NCBI GenBank assembly: GCA_023253795.1
Contig: JALRFG010000058.1
Span: 1-10,052, forward strand
Direction: 5' to 3'
Source: Methylocystis sp.
Lineage (GTDB): Bacteria > Pseudomonadota > Alphaproteobacteria > Rhizobiales > Beijerinckiaceae
DNA: 10,052 nucleotides
Positions 5,396 to 10,052 of this stretch are shown piece by piece (the stretch's first letter is position 1; each line of letters starts with the position of its first letter). The notes under the pieces are model-generated. The model saw only the letters and a program-made list of their open reading frames with translations. It ran no database searches and was not told where the DNA came from. The translations under genes and the position numbers were made by a program.

Positions 5396-7465
5396 TTACC
5401 GCAGGCTGGTGGTCGAGGGGACCGTCTTGGCTGAGGAAAGATCCCAGCTCTTGTCTTTCAGCGGATCCAGCGCCGTTCCTTCAGAAGCGTCGAAGGCGCG
5501 CGGACGCATGGGTTTTTCACCTGGCGCCAAGGCCAGCGGCGCAGCGGCGGCGGTCACGACAGGCTGTTCGGCTGTAACTCTTTCGCCCACCGCTTCCGTC
5601 GGCATTTCATCGGAGCCTGCTGCAAGGCCAAGTCGTGCGGCGCGCGCTTTTTGTTCAGCGCGCCGCGCCGGCGAAACCGGATAGGCGTCAACCGCCGGCG
5701 GTTCGTCTGATAGCGCGCGGCCATCGGCGCTTTCCGGCGCCATGTCCGAACGATAGGCGTCGGCTTCTTCGCCTTCGCCGACGTTGGCGGCGGCGAGCAT
5801 GTCGTTTTCAAAACGCGAAGGATAGTTGCGCGGCTGCGCGACATCTTCACTGAAAAAAGCGCGCGTGCGCCGATAGGCGACAAGATCGGGCGCCGCCGGA
5901 TCGCTGGGATCGTCGTAACCGCCGAGCACAAAGGCGGCCATGGCCGGACCATAAACGCCAATGCGATGGGTGGCGCCTGAGTCGGCGGCCATGCTGCGGC
6001 CAATCGGGTAATCTTCCGGCGCACGGGCGATGTTCACCAATCGTCCGATCGGCGCCTGGGTGCGCTTGTCGTTTTTCGGCGTCGCCGGTGGCGTCATGCC
6101 CGGCGTCGCCTGATCAGGCGTTTCGCCGGCCTTGCTCTTGTTGTCCTGTTCGATGCGGCGCCATTGCTGAACATTACGCGAGTGATCGTTGAGCGAATTG
6201 GCGAACACATGTCCGCCGGTGCCGTCGGCGACGAAATAAAGATCGTCGGTCGCGGCGGGATGCGCCGTGGCTTCGAGCGCAGCGCGACCCGGATTAGCGA
6301 TGGGTCCTGGCGGCAGGCCGTCGATCGCATAAGTGTTATAGGGCGTGAATTTTTCGATCTCCGATCGCAGAATGCCGCGACCCAATGTGGCTTTGCCGCC
6401 GACAAGACCATAGATGATCGTCGGATCGGATTGCAGTCGCATATGCTTGCGCAGTCGATTGACGAATACGGCGGCGACGCGCGGCCGTTCTTCGGCTTTG
6501 CCGGTTTCCTTTTCGACAATTGACGCCAGCGTCACCAGTTCGCGCGGCGAATGCAGCGGCAGATCCTCGGCGCGCTTGGCCCAGATCTGATCGAGCAGTT
6601 TGCGCTGATCTTCCTGCATTTTCGAAATCAGACGTGCGCGCGGAAAGCCGCGCGGGAATTTATAGGTGTCGGGCAGCAGAGCGCCTTCTTTCGGCGTCTC
6701 AAGAATATCGCCCGCGAGCATGTCGTTTTCGCGCATGCGCTGAACGATTTGTTCGCTGGTCAGTCCTTCCGGCACGGTGAAGCTGTGCATCACCTGCTTG
6801 CCGGCGACCATCTCATCAATCGCATCGCGCAGGCTGACATGCGTCTTGAAAAGATATTCGCCGGGTTTGAGCTTGTTGCGGGCGCCGCTGACAAGCAGGG
6901 CGTAATACATCAGCGACGGATTATCGATCACGCCTTCGCGCTGGAGCTGCGCGACCATTTCCGACGTTTCGCTGCCTGGCGGCATATAGACGATCTTGTC
7001 CTGCGCCAGCGGACCCGGCTCCTTGAGCTTGTGCATCATCGCAATGACGCCAAAAACGCCGGCGACGAGCATGACAAGCAGAAAGCTGAGAAAACCGCTC
7101 ATCGCTGAGAGCGTGCCGTCACGGCGTTTTTTTCTGGGCGGCGGCGCGGGCGGCGCCTTGGGTTGCGTCGTTTGCTTGGGCGCCGCGGCCGGCTTGCGGA
7201 CCGGCGCCGGCGTCTCGACGACCGGTTTGGTCGACGCGGGCGGCGTGGGCGCGGGCAGGGGTTCTTCGCGCTTGAGCGGCGGCATGCCGGACGATTTCGT
7301 CTCGAGCGGCTTTTCAACTTCTTTGGCGGGTTCCGACGCTTTCTCTTCGGCGGGTGGCGTCGCCTGAGCGTCTGCGGCCGTCTCGGAAGACGTCTGGGAG
7401 GACTTGTCGTTCGTCACGACGGCTTCTTCCGTCGTCTTCTCGTCCTTGTCGTCCGGATCGATCAT
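5396..7465 (-). CDS. mltG: Endolytic murein transglycosylase MltG with long N- and C-terminal extensions
   Basis: MltG (YceG family) is an inner-membrane lytic transglycosylase that cuts nascent glycan strands and so sets their length. At 689 residues this protein is about twice the E. coli size (about 340). In order: an acidic then Pro/Ala-rich cytoplasmic tail (1-110); a basic stop RKKRR (111-115); one membrane segment (about 119-143); a LysM-like/YceG domain starting EPGPLAQDKIVYMPPG; and the catalytic domain with LLPDTYKFP (263-271), ASIVEKETG (314-322, carrying the catalytic Glu), LQSDPTIIYG (344-353), YNTYAIDGLPPGPIANPG (376-393) and DLYFVADGTGGHVF (408-421). A low-complexity region (about 440-470) leads into a 220-residue C-terminal extension of unknown function, ending RPRAFDASEGTALDPL...SAKTVPS. 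I recall similar endings in other rhizobial MltG proteins. The start at 7465 lacks a clear Shine-Dalgarno, so a later start within the tail is possible. Confidence 0.93.
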   Translation of the reverse strand: MIDPDDKDEKTTEEAVVTNDKSSQTSSETAADAQATPPAEEKASEPAKEVEKPLETKSSGMPPLKREEPLPAPTPPASTKPVVETPAPVRKPAAAPKQTTQPKAPPAPPPRKKRRDGTLSAMSGFLSFLLVMLVAGVFGVIAMMHKLKEPGPLAQDKIVYMPPGSETSEMVAQLQREGVIDNPSLMYYALLVSGARNKLKPGEYLFKTHVSLRDAIDEMVAGKQVMHSFTVPEGLTSEQIVQRMRENDMLAGDILETPKEGALLPDTYKFPRGFPRARLISKMQEDQRKLLDQIWAKRAEDLPLHSPRELVTLASIVEKETGKAEERPRVAAVFVNRLRKHMRLQSDPTIIYGLVGGKATLGRGILRSEIEKFTPYNTYAIDGLPPGPIANPGRAALEATAHPAATDDLYFVADGTGGHVFANSLNDHSRNVQQWRRIEQDNKSKAGETPDQATPGMTPPATPKNDKRTQAPIGRLVNIARAPEDYPIGRSMAADSGATHRIGVYGPAMAAFVLGGYDDPSDPAAPDLVAYRRTRAFFSEDVAQPRNYPSRFENDMLAAANVGEGEEADAYRSDMAPESADGRALSDEPPAVDAYPVSPARRAEQKARAARLGLAAGSDEMPTEAVGERVTAEQPVVTAAAAPLALAPGEKPMRPRAFDASEGTALDPLKDKSWDLSSAKTVPSTTSLR

Positions 7466-7588
7466 CGTCGTTACGCCAATCCTGTTCGCGCCAGCGCGCG
7501 ATACGGCTACACTTGGGCGGCGTCGATGCTAGCACACGCCATCCGCTGTCGCAGACTAGGCGAGATTGTGGCGAATTGAGGAACGAAG

Positions 7589-7606
7589 GGAATGGTTAAC
7601 CATTCC
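7589..7606. repeat. 18-bp perfect palindrome in the fabF-mltG gap
   Basis: GGAATGGTTAACCATTCC is a perfect inverted repeat with no spacer, lying 124 bases upstream of the mltG start codon. It overlaps the left half of the CtrA-type box. A perfect palindrome without a loop and without a T-run looks more like a dimeric DNA-binding protein site than a terminator. Confidence 0.7.
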
Positions 7607-7611
7607 TTAAC
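7596..7611. promoter_or_regulatory. Probable CtrA binding site upstream of mltG
   Basis: TTAACCATTCCTTAAC matches the full consensus TTAA-N7-TTAAC of the alphaproteobacterial cell-cycle regulator CtrA; the left half also fits the TTAACCAT form common in this class. It lies 131 bases upstream of the mltG start and 66 bases past the fabF stop, in a 211-base non-coding gap (7466-7676), so it could control mltG and the genes after it (yicC, gmk). No convincing -35/-10 pair was seen in the gap. The rest of the gap holds nothing else I can name. Confidence 0.6.
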
Positions 7612-7676
7612 GTCGCAATCACCATTGTTCATGGCGTTTTTTTCAGACTGTTGCCGAAATGCCTCAGGCGGGCGCG

Positions 7677-8939
7677 TCAGACCGTCTTGCGGAACAGCAG
7701 CGAAGCGTTGGTGCCGCCGAAGCCGAAGGAGTTTGACAGCGCCAGATTGATCTCGCGCTTGCGGGCCTGGTGCGGGACGAGATCAATGGATGTCTCGACC
7801 GAAGGATTGTCGAGATTGCGCGTCGGCGGGGCAACGCCATGGGTCATCGCCAGAATGGTGTAGACCGCCTCGACCGCGCCGGCGCCGCCGAGCAAATGGC
7901 CGATCGCCGATTTCGTCGACGACATGGACAGATTGGCCCCGGCGTTGCCGAGCAGGCGCTCAACTGCGCGCAGTTCGATTTCATCGCCCAGCGGCGTCGA
8001 AGTGCCATGTGCATTGACATAGTCAATGTCGGAGACCGAGATGTTCGAACGTTTCAGCGCCATCTTCATGCAGCGATAGGCGCCGTCGCCGTCGGGCGTC
8101 GGCGCCGTGATGTGATAGGCGTCGCCCGACATGCCGTAGCCGATCAGCTCGGCGTAAATTTTCGCGCCGCGCGCTTTGGCGTGCTCATATTCTTCCAGCA
8201 CGACGCAGCCAGCGCCTTCGCCGAGGACAAAGCCGTCACGATCGCGGTCGTAGGGGCGCGACGCCGCTTCGGGGCGGTCGTTGAAGCCGGTGGTCAGCGC
8301 CCGGCAGGCGGCGAAGCCTGCGACGCCGATGCGGTTGACCGGGGATTCGGCGCCGCCGGCGACCATGACTTCAGCGTCGCCCATGGCGATGATGCGCGCC
8401 GCGTCGCCGATGGAATGGGTGCCGGTCGCACAGGCGGTGACAACTGCATGATTGGGGCCCTTGAGGCCATGCAGGATCGAGACGTAGCCGGCGACAAGAT
8501 TGATGATGCGGCCGGAGACGAAGAACGGCGACACCCGGCGCGGCCCTTTTTCCTTCAGGGTCACGGAGGTTTCGTAAATGCCGCCCAGGCCGCCGATGCC
8601 GGAGCCGATCAGGACGCCGGTGGTTTCCTGCTTCTCCGGCGTGTCGGCGACCCAGTTCGCGTCCTTGAGCGCCTGTGTGGCGGCGCAGACGCCGTAAATG
8701 ATGAAGTCGTCGACCTTGCGTTGTTCCTTGGGGTCGAACCAGTCGTCGGGATTGAAGGTTCCGTTCGAACCGTCGCCGCGCGGAATGATCGCCGCAATCT
8801 GGCAGGCGAGATCGTCCACCTCGAACATGTCGATACGGCGGAAACCATGTTCGCCGGCGGTCAGACGCCGCCAGTTGGTTTCAACGCCACAACCCAGCGG
8901 CGACACGACGCCAAGACCGGTGACGACGACCCTGCGCAT
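7677..8939 (-). CDS. fabF: Beta-ketoacyl-ACP synthase II (FabF)
   Basis: FabF condenses malonyl-ACP with acyl-ACP in each elongation round of type II fatty acid synthesis. At 420 residues it has the normal length. The catalytic Cys-His-His set is visible: C170 in VTACATGTHS, H311 in NAHGTSTPLGD and H348 in STKSAIGHLLGGAGA, with K343 in the same stretch. The gating loop SNSFGFGGTNAS (402-413) is intact. The N-terminus MRRVVVTGLGVVSPLG is standard, and GAG lies 8 bases upstream of the start. It follows acpP, its carrier-protein substrate, after a 90-base gap with a strong hairpin. Confidence 0.98.
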   Translation of the reverse strand: MRRVVVTGLGVVSPLGCGVETNWRRLTAGEHGFRRIDMFEVDDLACQIAAIIPRGDGSNGTFNPDDWFDPKEQRKVDDFIIYGVCAATQALKDANWVADTPEKQETTGVLIGSGIGGLGGIYETSVTLKEKGPRRVSPFFVSGRIINLVAGYVSILHGLKGPNHAVVTACATGTHSIGDAARIIAMGDAEVMVAGGAESPVNRIGVAGFAACRALTTGFNDRPEAASRPYDRDRDGFVLGEGAGCVVLEEYEHAKARGAKIYAELIGYGMSGDAYHITAPTPDGDGAYRCMKMALKRSNISVSDIDYVNAHGTSTPLGDEIELRAVERLLGNAGANLSMSSTKSAIGHLLGGAGAVEAVYTILAMTHGVAPPTRNLDNPSVETSIDLVPHQARKREINLALSNSFGFGGTNASLLFRKTV

Positions 8940-8988
8940 GGTGGACTCTCAAATTTTAAAAAGGGGGATTGTTGCGTCCACATGGACG

Positions 8989-9016
8989 GGACAGCGCGGC
9001 CCGGGGCCGCGCGTCC
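8989..9016 (-). other. GC-rich hairpin between acpP and fabF
   Basis: GCGCGGC (8994-9000) pairs with GCCGCGC (9006-9012) around a short loop. After one bulged A the stem continues with GGAC (8989-8992) against GTCC (9013-9016), giving 11 pairs. The hairpin begins 14 bases after the acpP stop. No U-run follows directly, so it is not a standard intrinsic terminator; it may act as a partial terminator, pause or mRNA 3'-end stabiliser. A second repeat GTCCA-CA-TGGAC (8976-8987) lies next to it and shares bases that could pair alternatively with 9013-9017. Confidence 0.55.
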
Positions 9017-9029
9017 ATTGCTTATGAAC

Positions 9030-9269
9030 TCAGGCGGCCTGAGCTTTTTCAAGGAAAGTGACGGCGTCGCCGAAGGTGACGATCTTTTCCGCCGCGTCGT
9101 CGGGAATTTCGACGCCGAATTCTTCTTCGAAGGCCATGACCAGCTCAACCGTGTCGAGCGAGTCCGCGCCCAGATCGTCAATGAAATTGGCGTTGGTGAC
9201 GACCTTTTCCGGCTCGACGCCGAGATGCTCGATAACGATTTTCTTTACGCGCTCGGCGACATCGCTCAT
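9030..9269 (-). CDS. acpP: Acyl carrier protein
   Basis: The small acidic carrier holds growing acyl chains on a 4'-phosphopantetheine arm in fatty acid and lipid A synthesis. It is 79 residues long, the family norm, and strongly acidic. The attachment site is Ser37 in LGADSLDTVELVM, the universal DSL motif; FIDDLGAD and FEEEFGVEIPDDAAEKI are also typical. AGGGA lies 8 bases upstream of the start. It sits between fabG and fabF as in most alphaproteobacteria, with long untranslated gaps on both sides (285 and 90 bases). This suits a gene that is usually expressed far above its neighbours. Confidence 0.98.
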   Translation of the reverse strand: MSDVAERVKKIVIEHLGVEPEKVVTNANFIDDLGADSLDTVELVMAFEEEFGVEIPDDAAEKIVTFGDAVTFLEKAQAA

Positions 9270-9377
9270 TTTTTCCGTCCCTGTTTGTGATGCTTAATCC
9301 AATAACGGCGCGCACGGTTGCGCCACGCTGTCGGCGTCTGTTTCAAAATCCTCTTGCCTTCCCGGTGGACCGCATCG

Positions 9378-9399
9378 GCCCGGACAAGCGTCCGAAGGC
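9378..9399 (-). other. Hairpin in the region upstream of acpP
   Basis: CGGAC (9381-9385) pairs with GTCCG (9390-9394) around a 4-base loop, and GCC/GGC pairs extend the stem past a 2-base bulge. It lies about 110 bases upstream of acpP and, if transcribed, would be in its leader. Another hairpin, CCGGAT-AGCATA-ATCCGG, is at 9449-9466. The remainder of the 285-base gap (9270-9554) shows no ORF with family support, no intrinsic terminator with a T-run after fabG and no convincing promoter boxes. Confidence 0.35.
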
Positions 9400-9554
9400 T
9401 CGAAACGGGACCAAACTCTTTGAAGAAACCAGTCTCCTACAGCCTCGTCCGGATAGCATAATCCGGCGGGCATGGCGAGACCGGCGGGATTCGGCGCACT
9501 CTCTTCTCCCGGATCGCCGGTCGCGTCAAGAAGCGCCGGCGTCGCGCCAGTGGA

Positions 9555-10052
9555 TCAAATCATGGCCATGCCGCCATTGACGTGCAGGGTCTGTCCGGTG
9601 ACGTAGGCCGCCTCGGCGCTGGCGAGATAGACGACCGACGCCGCGACATCGGTCCCGAGGCCAAACCGGCTGGCGGGGATAAGCGCCATCAGGTCTTTCT
9701 TCTGGGCGTCGGTCAACACATCCGTCATCGGGCTTTCGATAAAGCCCGGCGCAACACAGTTCACCGTGACGCCGCGGGCGGCGACTTCAGCGGCCAGAGA
9801 TTTGGACATGCCGATCATGCCGGCCTTGGACGCGGCATAGTTGCCTTGGCCCGGGTTGCCCGTCGTTCCCACAACGGACGAGATATTGACGATACGGCCC
9901 CAGCGCGATTTCATCATACCGCGCAAGACGCCGCGGCACAGGCGCATGGTGGCGGTCAGGTTGACGTCGATGACGGAATTCCATTCATCGTCCGACATGC
10001 GCATAAACAGGTTATCGCGTGTGATGCCCGCGTTGTTGACCAAAATGTCAAC
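9555..10052 (-). CDS. fabG: 3-oxoacyl-ACP reductase FabG, C-terminal part, 5' end outside window
   Basis: FabG is the NADPH-dependent short-chain dehydrogenase that reduces 3-oxoacyl-ACP in each elongation cycle. The visible 165 residues are about two thirds of the usual 245. The Rossmann-fold N-terminus with the cofactor-binding glycines lies beyond the right edge. Seen here are VDILVNNAGITRD, VIDVNLTATM (catalytic-tetrad Asn), RIVNISSVVG (catalytic Ser), NYAASKAG (the YxxxK pair), VTVNCVAPGFIESPMT, and the C-terminal YVTGQTLHVNGGMAM. The frame is open to the last base. The in-frame TTG at 10041-10043 is internal (LVNNAG), not a start. Its place upstream of acpP and fabF, and the FabG-type end, identify it over other reductases of the superfamily. 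Confidence 0.97.
   Translation of the reverse strand, partial: VDILVNNAGITRDNLFMRMSDDEWNSVIDVNLTATMRLCRGVLRGMMKSRWGRIVNISSVVGTTGNPGQGNYAASKAGMIGMSKSLAAEVAARGVTVNCVAPGFIESPMTDVLTDAQKKDLMALIPASRFGLGTDVAASVVYLASAEAAYVTGQTLHVNGGMAMI

Noticed and set aside
7620..7640. T-run (7 T) after an ACCAT/ATGG repeat as a + strand terminator
   Set aside because: The stem is only about 4 bp and no + strand gene ends there; for fabF on the minus strand the run reads as A.
7770..9290. 506-codon open frame on the + strand, antisense to fabF and acpP
   Set aside because: It is in exact codon phase with fabF and acpP, so it stays open simply because those genes avoid TTA, CTA and TCA codons, as GC-rich genes do. 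The predicted protein matches no family I know and has no ribosome binding site evidence.
9525..9554. GC-rich repeat after fabG as a terminator
   Set aside because: Stem of only 4-5 bp and no clean T-run on the minus strand; not supported as an intrinsic terminator.

Overview
The window is core chromosome of an alphaproteobacterium, most likely in the Hyphomicrobiales (Rhizobiales). The evidence is the fabG-acpP-fabF-mltG-yicC-gmk gene order, convergent with pdxA-rsmA; the purL-bolA-grxD order; the strong G/C bias at third codon positions; and a full CtrA-type box (TTAA-N7-TTAA) upstream of mltG. A finer placement, for example near Beijerinckiaceae or Methylocystaceae, is only a guess. There are no RNA genes, CRISPR arrays, insertion sequences or phage genes. 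It reads as a housekeeping region, and I do not see a new multi-gene system in it.

Layout. Left block (1-1854, + strand): the 3' half of purL (purine synthesis), a short bolA-family gene and the monothiol glutaredoxin gene grxD. BolA and CGFS glutaredoxins form [2Fe-2S]-bridged complexes. The block closes with a clear intrinsic terminator. Second block (1905-3723, + strand): pdxA (pyridoxal phosphate synthesis), then rsmA/ksgA (16S rRNA dimethyltransferase), coupled by an ATGA overlap. pdxA is broken in this sequence. About 25 bases appear to be missing at a short AAACTG repeat, giving a TGA stop at 2454-2456 and splitting the gene into two ORFs that overlap by GTGA. Third block (3748-10052, - strand, read right to left): fabG (partial), acpP and fabF of fatty acid synthesis; then mltG (peptidoglycan terminase with unusually long N- and C-terminal extensions), yicC (endoribonuclease family) and gmk (guanylate kinase).

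How it fits together: the minus-strand cluster links membrane lipid synthesis (fabG, acpP, fabF) to cell-wall assembly (mltG), with a probable cell-cycle regulator site between the two groups. The gap between acpP and fabF holds a strong GC-rich hairpin that could set the ratio of the highly expressed acyl carrier protein to the synthase. The longest stretch without a gene is 9270-9554 (285 bases), upstream of acpP; it holds two modest hairpins and no promoter I can name with confidence.

The points most worth checking are the pdxA lesion (true deletion, tolerated split gene or assembly artefact), the CtrA box and palindrome upstream of mltG, the acpP-fabF hairpin, and the MltG extensions.
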